Origin: Oscillibacter sp.
GTDB lineage: Bacteria > Bacillota > Clostridia > Oscillospirales > Oscillospiraceae
Length of the DNA: 49,823 bases
Direction: 5' to 3'
Assembly: GCA_017482345.1 (NCBI GenBank)
Contig: JAFUNB010000003.1
Span: 1 to 49,823, forward strand
Below, piece after piece: positions 16,495 through 25,185 of the stretch (its first letter is position 1; the number at the start of each line of letters is the position of its first letter). The notes under the pieces were generated by a model. The model saw nothing but the letters and a program-made list of their open reading frames with translations, ran no database searches and was not told the origin of the DNA. The translations under genes were made by a program, and so were the position numbers.

Positions 16495-17573
16495 CCATCA
16501 GAGGAAAGCTGCTGCCCCTGCCCATTCTGCAGGGTGGTATGGGCGTGGGCGTCAGTCTGGACGGCCTGGCCGGCGCTGTGGCCGCCTGCGGCGGCATGGG
16601 CACCATTTCCACCGCCATGTGCGGCTGGCGGGAGCCGGACTTCGCCTCCGATCCCCGCGGCGCCAATCTGCGGGCGCTGGAGCGTCAGGTCCGCCGGGCC
16701 AAGGCGACTGCCGCAGACACCGGACTGGTGGCCGTCAACGCCATGGTCGCCACCGCCCAGTATGCCGACAGTGTCCGTACTGCCCTGCGGGCCGGCGTGG
16801 ACGCCGTGGTCTGCGGCGCGGGTCTGCCCCGGGATCTGCCGGCCATCGCCGCACAGGTTCCCGAGAGCAACGCCGCTCTGGCTCCGGTGGTCAGCAGCGG
16901 ACGGGCCGCAGCTCTGATCTGCAAGCTGTGGGATAAGCACTACCGCCGCATCCCCGACTTTGTGGTGCTGGAAGGCCCTATGGCCGGCGGCCATCTGGGT
17001 TTTTCCAGAGAGGAGGCCGTGCAGTCCCAGTCCGGCGGCGGAAAACCGCTGTCCGACCTTCTGAGGGACGTTCTGGAGGCCCTTGAGCCCTTCCGTCAAA
17101 AGTACGGCCGGGATATCCCGGTTTTCGTGGCCGGCGGCGTCAGGGACGGTGCAGAAATGGCCGCCTATATGAAGCAGGGCGCCGCCGGCGCCCAGTTTGC
17201 CACCCGCTTCATCGCCACGGAGGAGTGCGACGCCAGCCTTGCCTATAAGCAGGCGCTGCTGAACGCCGCCACAGAGGACATCACCATCGTCCAGAGTCCC
17301 GTGGGCATGCCGGGCCGCGCCCTGCGCAGCCCCCTCATCCAGCGGGTAGAAGCGGGTATTCAGCCCAAACCCGACAAGTACATGCGGTGTCTTTCCGCCT
17401 GCGATCCCAAGACCGCTCCCTACTGCATTTCCCGCGCCCTGATGGCCGCGGCGGACGGCGACTGGGAAAACGGTCTGTTTTTCTGCGGCGCCGGTGCCGG
17501 AGAGGTCAAGCGCCTCTCCACCGTGCGGGAGCAGATGAAGCAAATCATGAACGAATGGAGGTCCGCGCAATGA
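16485..17573 (+). CDS. Second nitronate monooxygenase-family flavoprotein in the lipid operon
   Basis: 362 residues, same TIM-barrel superfamily as FabK but clearly distinct: longer, with an extra insertion (about 40-70), EGPMAGGHLGFS in place of EGCESGGHVGE, FVAGGVRDG and a C-terminal extension containing CDPKTAPYC. Database labels would be nitronate monooxygenase or 2-nitropropane dioxygenase, but its overlap with fabK and fabD argues for a role in acyl-chain chemistry. UfaA of Neisseria gonorrhoeae, needed for anaerobic unsaturated fatty acid synthesis, belongs to this superfamily; the same role here is inference. No fabA or fabM is present in the window. Confidence 0.85.
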   Translation: MAVTIRGKLLPLPILQGGMGVGVSLDGLAGAVAACGGMGTISTAMCGWREPDFASDPRGANLRALERQVRRAKATAADTGLVAVNAMVATAQYADSVRTALRAGVDAVVCGAGLPRDLPAIAAQVPESNAALAPVVSSGRAAALICKLWDKHYRRIPDFVVLEGPMAGGHLGFSREEAVQSQSGGGKPLSDLLRDVLEALEPFRQKYGRDIPVFVAGGVRDGAEMAAYMKQGAAGAQFATRFIATEECDASLAYKQALLNAATEDITIVQSPVGMPGRALRSPLIQRVEAGIQPKPDKYMRCLSACDPKTAPYCISRALMAAADGDWENGLFFCGAGAGEVKRLSTVREQMKQIMNEWRSAQ

Positions 17574-18505
17574 AGCTCGGTTTTTTATACGCGGGACAGG
17601 GCAGTCAGCACCCCGGCATGGGCGCCGACCTGTATGAAGCCTATCCCGCTTTCCGCGCTGTGATCGACAGCGCCAAGGTGGAGTTTGACCTGAAGGAGGT
17701 CTCCTTCACCGACGCCGGCAATGTACTGAACCAGACCCGCTATACCCAGCCCTGCATGGTGGCCTTCGCCGCGGGACTGACCGCAGTTCTGCGGGAAAAG
17801 GGCATCGAGCCGGATGTGGCCGCCGGTCTTTCCTTGGGCGAATACTCCGCCCTGCACGCCGCCGGCGTGTTTGACGCCGCCACCGCCATCGAGCTGGTGG
17901 CCTTCCGCGGCCGGGCTATGGAGGCGGCAGCCGCCGGACGGGAGTCCGCCATGATGGCCGTGCTGAATCTGGACCGCGCCGCGCTGGAGGAGGTCTGCCG
18001 CGAGAGCGAGGCCCACGGCTGCGTGGTCATCGCCAACTACAACTGCCCCGGCCAGTTAGTTCTCGGCGGCGACAAGGCCGCCGTGGAAGCCGCAGCCGCG
18101 CTGGCAAAGGAGCGGGGCGCCAGACGGTGCCTGCCCCTGAAGGTCAGCGGCCCCTTCCACACCCCCCTGATGAAGCCCGCCGGCGACGCGCTGGCCGAGC
18201 GCTTCCGCTCCACGACCTTCTCTCCCATGAACATCCCTGTCATCTTCAACTGTTTGGGCGCTGAGATGGGCGTGGACGACACCATCCCCGCCCTACTGGA
18301 GCGTCAGGTGCAGAGCAGCGTCTACATGGAGGATTCCATCCGCGCCATGGCTGACATGAGCGTGGACCGGATCGTGGAGATCGGCCCCGGCAAGGCCCTT
18401 GCCGGCTTTGTGAAAAAGACGGTTCCCAGCCTGCCGGTGTTCTCCGTGGAAACCGCTGCGGACGTGGAACAGCTGGTACAGTGGCTGAAGGAGGATGCGG
18501 TATGA
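17570..18505 (+). CDS. fabD: Malonyl-CoA:ACP transacylase
   Basis: 311 residues from ATG 17570, which overlaps the previous stop by 4 bases and has GGAGG upstream; an earlier open frame from 17387 is inside the preceding gene. Transfers malonyl groups to ACP. Nucleophile S88 in GLSLGEYSAL, histidine H197 in GPFHTPLM, N-terminal YAGQGSQHPGM. Length normal. Confidence 0.95.
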   Translation: MKLGFLYAGQGSQHPGMGADLYEAYPAFRAVIDSAKVEFDLKEVSFTDAGNVLNQTRYTQPCMVAFAAGLTAVLREKGIEPDVAAGLSLGEYSALHAAGVFDAATAIELVAFRGRAMEAAAAGRESAMMAVLNLDRAALEEVCRESEAHGCVVIANYNCPGQLVLGGDKAAVEAAAALAKERGARRCLPLKVSGPFHTPLMKPAGDALAERFRSTTFSPMNIPVIFNCLGAEMGVDDTIPALLERQVQSSVYMEDSIRAMADMSVDRIVEIGPGKALAGFVKKTVPSLPVFSVETAADVEQLVQWLKEDAV

Positions 18506-19245
18506 GTCTGAAGGGAAAAGTGGCAGTCGTCACCGGCGGCAGCCGCGGCATTGGCCGGGCCGTGTGCCTGGAGCTGGCCCGACAGGGCGCCGACATCGTC
18601 CTGTGCTATGCCGGCAGCGAAGATGCCGCGCAGGAGACCGCACAGGCCTGCGAGGCCCTGGGCGTCCGGGCAATGGCCCGGGTCTGCAACGTGGCGGACA
18701 GCGTACAGGTAAAAGCCCTGATGGACGAGGCAATGGCTGCCTTCGGCCGCATCGACATTCTGGTCAACAACGCGGGCATCACCCGCGACGGTCTTGCCAT
18801 GACCATGAAGGACGAGGCTTTTGACGCGGTCATCGACACGAACCTGCGGGGAACCTTCCTGTGCATGCGGGCCGTCAGCCGCATCATGATGCGGCAGAAG
18901 TACGGCCGCATCATCAACCTCAGCAGCGTGGTGGGCCTCCACGGCAACGCCGGACAGGTGAATTACGCCGCCAGCAAGGCCGGCGTCATCGGCATGACCA
19001 AATCCATGGCCAAAGAGCTGGCCACCCGGGGCGTCACCGTCAACGCCGTGGCCCCCGGCTTCATTGAAACCGATATGACTGCCGCTATGGCAGACGCCGC
19101 CAAAGCCGCTACTCTCTCCGCCATCCCCATGGGCAGACTGGGCGCAGCAGAGGACGTGGCCAGAGCGGTTGCGTTTCTGGCCGGCGACGAGGCCGCCTAC
19201 ATCACCGGTCAGGTACTGGCCGTGGACGGCGGCATGAGCATGTAA
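18502..19245 (+). CDS. fabG: 3-oxoacyl-ACP reductase
   Basis: 247 residues, short-chain dehydrogenase. Rossmann motif TGGSRGIG (11-18), NNAG (89-92), N114, S142, Y155 and K159 give the full SDR tetrad. Reduces beta-ketoacyl-ACP with NADPH. ATGA overlap with fabD fixes the start at 18502. Confidence 0.96.
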   Translation: MSLKGKVAVVTGGSRGIGRAVCLELARQGADIVLCYAGSEDAAQETAQACEALGVRAMARVCNVADSVQVKALMDEAMAAFGRIDILVNNAGITRDGLAMTMKDEAFDAVIDTNLRGTFLCMRAVSRIMMRQKYGRIINLSSVVGLHGNAGQVNYAASKAGVIGMTKSMAKELATRGVTVNAVAPGFIETDMTAAMADAAKAATLSAIPMGRLGAAEDVARAVAFLAGDEAAYITGQVLAVDGGMSM

Positions 19246-19258
19246 AAGGAGATCAACT

Positions 19259-20500
19259 ATGAACAAACGCAGAGTTGTTATCACCGGACTGGGTGCTCTC
19301 ACCCCTGTGGGACTGACTGCCGGCGAGAGCTGGCAGGCCGTGAAGGACGGCGTGTGCGGCATCGCTCCCATCACCCAGTTCGACACCACCGGCATGAAAG
19401 TCAAGCTGGCTGCCGAGGTGAAGGGCTTCTCCCCCGAGGAGTCCATCGGCCGGCAGGAATCCAAGCGCATGGGCCGCTTCACGCAGTTCGCCGTGGTGGC
19501 TGCCCGGGAGGCCATGGCCGACAGCGGCCTGACCCTTGAAACCGTGGATCCGGACCGTTGCGGCGTCATCATCTCCAGCGGCATCGGCGGTCTTGCCATT
19601 ACGGAGACGGAGCACGACCGGGGCAGCCAAAAGGGCTGGGACCGGGTGTCCCCCTTCTATATCCCCACCGCCATCTCCAACATGGCCGCCGGTCAGGTGG
19701 CCATTGAGACTGGTTTTCAGGGCATGTGCACCTGCCCCGTCACCGCCTGCGCCGGCGGCACCAACGCCGTGGGCGACGCCTTCCGCTATATCCGGGACGG
19801 ATATGCAGAGGTCATGCTCTGCGGCGGTACGGAGGCCAGCGTCACCCCGCTGGCCATCGGCGGCTTCACCTCCATGAAGGCCCTGACCCAGAGCGAGGAT
19901 CCCGCTCGCGCCTCCATCCCCTTTGACGCGGAGCGCAGCGGCTTTGTACTGGGCGAGGGTGCCGGTGTCCTGCTGCTGGAGGAGCGGGAGCACGCCCAGG
20001 CTCGCGGCGCCCGCATTTACGCCGAGGTTCTGGGTTACGGCGCCACCTGTGACGCCTATCACATGACCGCCCCCCGCCCCGACGGCAGCGGCGGCGCCAA
20101 GGCCATGGCCATGACCCTGTCTGACGGCGGCGTGGAGCCAGAGGCCGTGGACTACATCAACGCCCACGGCACCTCCACCCACTTAAATGACGCCGGTGAG
20201 ACCGCCGCCATCAAAACCGTCTTCGGCCAGCACGCCGCCCGTCTGGCCGTCAGCTCCACCAAGTCCATGACCGGCCATATGCTGGGTGCTGCCGGCGCCG
20301 TAGAGGCCATCTTCACCGCTCTGGCCCTTCACGACGGCTTCATCCCCGCCACCATCAATTACCGGACCCCCGATCCTGCCTGTGATCTGGACGTCGTTCC
20401 CAACGCGGGCCGTCAGTCCGACATCCGCTTCGCGGTGTCCAACTCGCTGGGCTTTGGCGGTCACAACGGCAGCCTTCTGCTGAAGAAATGGGAGGCGTGA
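19259..20500 (+). CDS. fabF: Beta-ketoacyl-ACP synthase II (elongation)
   Basis: 413 residues, condensing enzyme of the Cys-His-His class: C164 in VTACAGGTN, H303 in NAHGTSTHLND, H340 in KSMTGHMLGAAGA. Elongates acyl-ACP with malonyl-ACP. AAGGAG before the ATG and a 13-base gap after fabG. It is the only elongation synthase in the window. Confidence 0.96.
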   Translation: MNKRRVVITGLGALTPVGLTAGESWQAVKDGVCGIAPITQFDTTGMKVKLAAEVKGFSPEESIGRQESKRMGRFTQFAVVAAREAMADSGLTLETVDPDRCGVIISSGIGGLAITETEHDRGSQKGWDRVSPFYIPTAISNMAAGQVAIETGFQGMCTCPVTACAGGTNAVGDAFRYIRDGYAEVMLCGGTEASVTPLAIGGFTSMKALTQSEDPARASIPFDAERSGFVLGEGAGVLLLEEREHAQARGARIYAEVLGYGATCDAYHMTAPRPDGSGGAKAMAMTLSDGGVEPEAVDYINAHGTSTHLNDAGETAAIKTVFGQHAARLAVSSTKSMTGHMLGAAGAVEAIFTALALHDGFIPATINYRTPDPACDLDVVPNAGRQSDIRFAVSNSLGFGGHNGSLLLKKWEA

Positions 20501-20502
20501 CT

Positions 20503-20934
20503 ATGGTACTCAATTCCAATGAGATCGCCCGCATCCTGCCCCACCGCTACCCCTTCGCGCTGGTGGACCGCATCACAGACGGCGAGCCGGGCCAGTGGGC
20601 CAAGGGCATCAAGTGCGTCAGCGTGGGCGAGCCCGTCTTCTGCGGCCACTTCCCCGAAAAGCACATCTTCCCCGGCGTGCTGATTCTGGAGGCTATGGCA
20701 CAGGTAGGCGCAGTGGCCATTTTGTCCCTGCCGGAAAACCAGGGCAAGATTGCTCTGTTCGGCGGCGTGAAAAACGCCCGCTTCAAGCGGCAGGTCATCC
20801 CCGGCGACGTGCTGGAGATGGAGTGTGTGCTGACAAAGCGCCGCGGCCCTGTGGGCATCGGCGAATGTAAGGCCACGGTAAACGGCGAGATCGCCTGCAC
20901 GGCGGAGCTGACCTTTGCAATCAGCGCGGAATGA
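20503..20934 (+). CDS. fabZ: 3-hydroxyacyl-ACP dehydratase
   Basis: 143 residues, hot-dog fold. LPHRYPFALVD, then catalytic H49 in CGHFPEKHIFPG and E63 in LILEAMAQ. Dehydrates 3-hydroxyacyl-ACP. The ATG at 20503 is preferred over the in-frame ATG at 20488 because GGAGG lies between them, 7 bases ahead of the former. Last biosynthetic gene of the operon. Confidence 0.95.
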   Translation: MVLNSNEIARILPHRYPFALVDRITDGEPGQWAKGIKCVSVGEPVFCGHFPEKHIFPGVLILEAMAQVGAVAILSLPENQGKIALFGGVKNARFKRQVIPGDVLEMECVLTKRRGPVGIGECKATVNGEIACTAELTFAISAE

Positions 20935-20935
20935 C

Positions 20936-20983
20936 TTGCGTTTTCCCGCAGATTTGCTATACTGAAACAAACACTGCGGGAAA
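20936..20983 (+). promoter_or_regulatory. Promoter of the MarR gene with a 10-bp inverted repeat around the -10
   Basis: TTGCGT (20936-20941), 16-base spacer and TATACT (20958-20963). A perfect inverted repeat TTTCCCGCAG (20942-20951) / CTGCGGGAAA (20974-20983) brackets the -10. It could be an autoregulatory operator, or a hairpin acting on read-through from fabZ. Confidence 0.6.
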
Positions 20984-20997
20984 GTGAGCGAAATGCT

Positions 20998-21456
20998 ATG
21001 CTGGATCAGGCATTTTTTAACGTGTACACCAAATTTAAACTGCACTTTTATCAGGAGATCTTCCAGCGCTTCCAGAACCGCGAAGCCAGCCTGACCACGG
21101 TGGAGACCTTCTGCATGGAGAGTATTCTGGCCCTGGGCACGCCCACAGTCAACGAGTTTGCCTCCTTCATGTGCATCTCTCCCCCCAACGCCGCCTATAA
21201 GGTGAACAGTCTGGTGAAGAAGGGCTACATTGAGAAGGTGCAGTCTCAGGCGGACAAACGGGAATATCATCTGCGGGTAACCCAGAAATATCTGGAATAC
21301 TACAACATTTCCACCAACTATCTGGTGGAGGTCATGCGGCGGATCTCTTCCCGGTTCAACGAAGAGGACTGCGCCAAGCTGGAGGAAATGCTGAGCGTGG
21401 TCAGCGCCGAGCTGATGCCGGAGGTCTCCATCCCCGAGGCAAAAATGCCTAAATAA
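20998..21456 (+). CDS. MarR-family regulator at the end of the lipid operon
   Basis: 152 residues. Winged helix-turn-helix in the middle (about 40-105: SPPNAAYKVNSLVKKGYIEK, then the wing ADKREYHLRVT), helical dimerisation ends. Placed 63 bases after fabZ with a promoter of its own. FabT, the MarR-type lipid repressor of streptococci that uses long acyl-ACP as co-repressor, is the obvious functional model, but it normally sits at the start of its operon and sequence identity cannot be judged by eye. Likely target: the tandem palindromes downstream of the acpP promoter. Confidence 0.85.
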   Translation: MLDQAFFNVYTKFKLHFYQEIFQRFQNREASLTTVETFCMESILALGTPTVNEFASFMCISPPNAAYKVNSLVKKGYIEKVQSQADKREYHLRVTQKYLEYYNISTNYLVEVMRRISSRFNEEDCAKLEEMLSVVSAELMPEVSIPEAKMPK

Positions 21457-21463
21457 AACGCAA

Positions 21464-21493
21464 AAATGCCACAGGCTGCTGCCTGTGGCATTT
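21464..21493. terminator. Bidirectional terminator between the MarR gene and gluQ
   Basis: Perfect 13-bp stem AAATGCCACAGGC/GCCTGTGGCATTT with a TGCT loop, lying between two convergent genes and closing the lipid operon. Confidence 0.9.
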
Positions 21494-21499
21494 CTTTGT

Positions 21500-22438
21500 T
21501 TAAAACAGTCCCTCCGGGATCCGGATATCCTCCTTGGGCACCCGGTCCCAGTCGAAATCCGCCAGCAGCTGAACTGCGTTCTTCGGCTCCGCCGAGGGGT
21601 TGAAGCCCGCCAGATACGCCAGCTTTCCCAGCACCTCCTCCGGCGTACAGCGATCCCGCAGCACATCCAGACCCGCGTCGGCGTTGCGCTTGCTGAGCCG
21701 TCGTCCGTCGTGGCTGAGCAGCAGGGGGAAGTGGATAAACTCCGGCGCCGGCAAATCCAGCAGCCGGTACAGCAGCTGCTGCCGGGGCGTGGAATCCAGC
21801 AGATCGGCGCCCCGCACCACCTCCGTCACACCCATGGCGGCGTCATCCACCACCACGGCCAACTGATAGGCGAACATGCCGTCTGACCGGCGCAGCAGAA
21901 AATCGCCACAGTCCCGGGCCAGATTCTCCCGATACAGCCCCATATGGCCATCCGTGAAGGAGACCTCCTCATCCGGCACCCGCAGGCGCAGCGCCGGCGA
22001 ACGCTTCAGCGCCCGCTCCGCCGCCTCCGCCGCCGTCAGGCTGCGGCAGGTACCGGCGTAGACGACCTGGCCATCCTCCCGGTGGGGCGCGCTGGCCGCG
22101 TGCAGCTCCGCCCGAGTGCAGAAGCAGGGATACACCAGTCCCATGGCCTCCAGCTTTTCCAGCGCCTGCTGATACAGCGCTGTCCGCTCGCTCTGGTAGT
22201 AGGAGCCGTTGTCGCCGCCCACTGTGGGACCCTCGTCCCAGTCCAGTCCCAGCCAGCGGAGATCGTCCTCCATCTGGTCGGCATACTTGCGGGGACAGCG
22301 GGCCGTATCCAGATCTTCAATGCGCAGCACCACACGGCCGTCTTTTTGGCGCACGCTGAGCCAGGCCAGCAGGCTGCACAGGATATTGCCCAGATGGATC
22401 CGTCCGCTGGGCGAGGGGGCAAAGCGGCCCACCACCAT
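21500..22438 (-). CDS. gluQ: Glutamyl-Q tRNA(Asp) synthetase
   Basis: 312 residues, a GluRS catalytic core without the anticodon-binding domain. It activates glutamate and attaches it to queuosine-34 of tRNA(Asp). HIGH-type motif in GRFAPSPSGRIHLGN, KMSKS-type motif RRLSKRN, and zinc-site residues YPCFC and GTCR. The short length and FAPSPSGRIHLGN start separate it from true GluRS. Stands alone between terminators. Start ATG 22438 with GGAGAG upstream. Confidence 0.9.
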   Translation of the reverse strand: MVVGRFAPSPSGRIHLGNILCSLLAWLSVRQKDGRVVLRIEDLDTARCPRKYADQMEDDLRWLGLDWDEGPTVGGDNGSYYQSERTALYQQALEKLEAMGLVYPCFCTRAELHAASAPHREDGQVVYAGTCRSLTAAEAAERALKRSPALRLRVPDEEVSFTDGHMGLYRENLARDCGDFLLRRSDGMFAYQLAVVVDDAAMGVTEVVRGADLLDSTPRQQLLYRLLDLPAPEFIHFPLLLSHDGRRLSKRNADAGLDVLRDRCTPEEVLGKLAYLAGFNPSAEPKNAVQLLADFDWDRVPKEDIRIPEGLF

Positions 22439-22456
22439 GCTTCATCTCTCCTTCGT

Positions 22457-22485
22457 AAAAAAGCGGGGCTGTGACCCCGCTTTTT
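22457..22485 (-). terminator. Terminator overlapping the stop of the phosphoglycosyltransferase gene
   Basis: Stem AAAGCGGGG/CCCCGCTTT with a 6-base loop and T run on the minus strand; the stop codon of the upstream gene forms part of its flank. Confidence 0.82.
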
Positions 22486-23881
22486 ATACCGTTTCTTTTT
22501 TCTTCACCTGGATCTTCTCCTTGTTGACCACCTTTCCGATGGTCAGCAGTAAGATTTTGATGTCAAAGAGAATGTTCCAGTTCTCGATGTAATAGATATC
22601 ATGCTCGATGCGGTCGCGGATGGACGTGTCGCCCCGCAGGCCGTTCACCTGCGCCCAGCCAGTGATACCGGGGCGCACCTGATGCTTGACCATGTAACGG
22701 GGGATCTCCTCCTTGAACTGCTCCACAAAGTGGGGCACCTCCGGCCGGGGGCCCACCAGACTCATGTCACCCTTGAGCACATTGAAAAACTGCGGCAGCT
22801 CGTCAATGGAGAACTTGCGGATAAAGGAGCCGAACAGCGTCTTGCGGTTATCCACGTTTTTGCTCCAACCGGTCTGCTCCTGGGTATTCACACGCATGGA
22901 GCGGAACTTATACATATAGAAGTTCTTCTTGTTCTTGCCCACCCGCACCTGCTTGAAGATCATGGGGCCGGGAGAGCTGCACCACACCACGATGCCGGTG
23001 ACCAGCATAATGGGCGAGGTGAGAATGATGAGAATGAGTGAGCCGATGATATCCATGGCCCGCTTCATAAAGGCGTTGCCCACATTGTCCAGCGGCACGC
23101 GGCGCAGGTTGATCATTGGCAGGCCATCCACATTGTCCACCTGGGGGTTGGAGGGGATATAAGCCGCGTAGAAGGGGATGATCGAAGTCTTGGTGCCTGT
23201 CTTTTCGCAGGCGGCAATGATCTTGGGCATCCACGCCTCATCGTAGGCACTGACAGCCACCACCACCTCATCGGGGGAATACTTGTCCAGCACCTGCTCC
23301 AGCTCATCGTAAGTACCTCGGAAGGGCAGATCCGCCCAGCCATTCCTCTGGGCCACATAGCCGTCCACCTGGAATCCCAGATTGCGGTCCGAGCGCACCT
23401 TGCGCAGATAGACTTCCGCCACGGGGCTGCTGCCCACGATGATGATATGCTTTTGGTTGTAGCCCATCCGGCGGTAGCGCCGCAGGATGATCCGCATGGC
23501 CGCCCGCTTGCCCAGCAGCAGCGCCGAGCTGATGAGATAGAAGAACACCAGCATCCAGCGGGACATGTGCTCCAGACGGAACACGAACAGTCCGGCCATC
23601 AGGAACAACACGTCCATGGCGTTGGCCAGCAGGAACCGGGCCGCCTCCCGATGAAACCGAACCGAGCGGTGAGAGCTGTACAATCCGGCAAAGCTGTAGG
23701 TCATCAGACACAGCACCACGGCGATCCCGCCCAGCCAGGCAAAATAATAGAAGGGGATATTCGTCGTGCCGTGCAGCACATGGAAACGGATCCAATAGGC
23801 CAGCAGCACCGACAGAAACACCAGCACACCGTCGCTGAGAACGTGCAGCTGATTGAGTAATTTCTGGTTTTCCTTGATCAT
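22484..23881 (-). CDS. Exopolysaccharide polyprenyl-phosphate glycosyl-1-phosphate transferase
   Basis: 465 residues, large PNPT-like (WcaJ/CpsE) architecture. Four N-terminal membrane helices (about 12-130), a Rossmann-like CoA-binding domain (about 140-265, HIIIVGSSPVAEVYL), a fifth reentrant hydrophobic helix (about 278-300) and the catalytic bacterial sugar transferase domain with YKFRSMRV, SIDELPQF and MSLVGPRPE. Transfers the first sugar phosphate to undecaprenyl phosphate at the membrane, starting repeat-unit synthesis. It is divergent from a GT4 gene with back-to-back consensus promoters. Confidence 0.92.
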   Translation of the reverse strand: MIKENQKLLNQLHVLSDGVLVFLSVLLAYWIRFHVLHGTTNIPFYYFAWLGGIAVVLCLMTYSFAGLYSSHRSVRFHREAARFLLANAMDVLFLMAGLFVFRLEHMSRWMLVFFYLISSALLLGKRAAMRIILRRYRRMGYNQKHIIIVGSSPVAEVYLRKVRSDRNLGFQVDGYVAQRNGWADLPFRGTYDELEQVLDKYSPDEVVVAVSAYDEAWMPKIIAACEKTGTKTSIIPFYAAYIPSNPQVDNVDGLPMINLRRVPLDNVGNAFMKRAMDIIGSLILIILTSPIMLVTGIVVWCSSPGPMIFKQVRVGKNKKNFYMYKFRSMRVNTQEQTGWSKNVDNRKTLFGSFIRKFSIDELPQFFNVLKGDMSLVGPRPEVPHFVEQFKEEIPRYMVKHQVRPGITGWAQVNGLRGDTSIRDRIEHDIYYIENWNILFDIKILLLTIGKVVNKEKIQVKKKETV

Positions 23882-23918
23882 GAAGGAACATCCTCCGAGG
23901 GTTCAAAATCTTGCTACC

Positions 23919-23947
23919 ATTGTACTCATTTCGCCCTGTTCTGTCAA
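23919..23947 (-). promoter_or_regulatory. Promoter of the phosphoglycosyltransferase gene
   Basis: Minus strand TTGACA (23947-23942), 17-base spacer and TACAAT (23924-23919). Confidence 0.8.
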
Positions 23948-23952
23948 TTTTC

Positions 23953-23981
23953 TTGCAATGACAAGTTCTTCCCCCTATAAT
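23953..23981 (+). promoter_or_regulatory. Promoter of the GT4 glycosyltransferase gene
   Basis: TTGCAA (23953-23958), 17-base spacer and TATAAT (23976-23981). The two divergent -35 boxes lie only 5 bases apart, so the promoters may compete. Confidence 0.8.
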
Positions 23982-24011
23982 AAAACCAGTTCCACACAAG
24001 GAGGGCCCGCC

Positions 24012-25124
24012 ATGTCCGGCACCGTATTGTTCACCGCGTCCACTTGGTCGCACATCACCAATTTTCACCGCCCCTATCTGGCCGCTTTCCGCGCGCAGGG
24101 CTGGGCGGTGCATGTGGCCTGCGGCGGCGACACTCGTGACATTCCGGAGACCGACCTGTGTGTCCAGCTCCCCTTTGAAAAGAAAATGTCCTCCCCCGCC
24201 AACCTGCGGGCCATGGTGCAGCTCCGCCGCCTGATCAAGGAACACCGCTATGCGCTCATCTGCACCCACACCTCTCTGGCCGCCTTTTTCACCCGCATGG
24301 CGGTCTGTGGACTTCCCCACCGTCCGGCAGTGGTGAATGTTGCCCACGGTTACCTGTTTGACGGTGAGACGCCCGCTCTGAAACGGCAGATTCTGCTGAC
24401 CGCCGAGCGCCTGACCGCCCCCGTGACCGATCTGCTGCTGACCATGAACCATTGGGACTACAACTGCGCAACGGCACACAAACTGGGCCGCCGCGTTGTG
24501 AATATTCCCGGTGTGGGCGTGAATTTTTCCCGGTTTTCTCCGGTATCCGCTGATGTCCGGGCAGCGCACCGTGCAGAGCTGGGTCTTGCAGAAGAGGATG
24601 TTCTGCTGTTGTACGCTGCTGAGTTTTCCGCCCGCAAGAATCAGGCTATGCTGCTGCGAGCCATGCCCCATCTCCCCCGCCATGTCAAGCTGGCCCTGCC
24701 TGGCAGCGGCGCGCTTTTGGAGGAGTGCCGCCGGCTGGCAAACGAATTGGGCGTGGCCGACCGGGTTCTGTTCCCCGGCCATGTGGACATGCCCGTCTGG
24801 TATGCCATAGCCGACGCCGCCGTATCCGCCAGCCGTTCCGAGGGTCTTCCCTTCAACGTGATGGAGGCCATGTATGCAGGCCTCCCTGTCGTGGCCACTG
24901 CAGTCAAGGGCCACACAGACCTTTTGGAGCAGGGAAAAACCGGCCTGCTCTATCCTTACAACGACGGCTCCGCCTTCCTGGCCGCTGTCCGCCGCCTGCT
25001 GGATGATCCGTCCGGCGCAGCCGCTATGGGCGCGGCCGCCCACCAGCATGTACTGCAGTACGGAATCGAGCCGGTACTGCCCCAAGTCATGCAGCTGTAT
25101 CTTTCCGCATCGAAACAGGCATAA
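24012..25124 (+). CDS. GT4-type glycosyltransferase, exopolysaccharide assembly
   Basis: 370 residues from the ATG at 24012 (AAGGAGGG upstream). GT-B fold: N-terminal acceptor domain (1-175), including the Glyco_trans_4-like segment HTSLAAFFTRM, and C-terminal nucleotide-sugar domain with AAEFSARKNQ, PGSGALLEEC, FPGHVDMPVWY and the EX7E-type donor motif SRSEGLPFNVMEAM. Cytoplasmic, adding a sugar to the lipid-linked repeat unit; donor and acceptor unknown. The frame is open further upstream but passes through the promoter. Confidence 0.9.
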   Translation: MSGTVLFTASTWSHITNFHRPYLAAFRAQGWAVHVACGGDTRDIPETDLCVQLPFEKKMSSPANLRAMVQLRRLIKEHRYALICTHTSLAAFFTRMAVCGLPHRPAVVNVAHGYLFDGETPALKRQILLTAERLTAPVTDLLLTMNHWDYNCATAHKLGRRVVNIPGVGVNFSRFSPVSADVRAAHRAELGLAEEDVLLLYAAEFSARKNQAMLLRAMPHLPRHVKLALPGSGALLEECRRLANELGVADRVLFPGHVDMPVWYAIADAAVSASRSEGLPFNVMEAMYAGLPVVATAVKGHTDLLEQGKTGLLYPYNDGSAFLAAVRRLLDDPSGAAAMGAAAHQHVLQYGIEPVLPQVMQLYLSASKQA

Positions 25125-25154
25125 AAAAAGAGCACCGAATGGTGCTCTTTTTTT
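25123..25154. terminator. Bidirectional terminator between the GT4 gene and the tail-like gene
   Basis: 14-bp perfect stem with AGAGCACC core, GAAT loop and 7-base A and T runs on either side. Confidence 0.9.
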
Positions 25155-25185
25155 ATGCCTGACGCTGGTTTTGAACTTGTCTGTA

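Noticed and set aside
15553-17573. fabK duplicated in tandem
   Set aside because: The two proteins differ in length, active-site motif and C-terminus; they are separate families, not a recent duplication.
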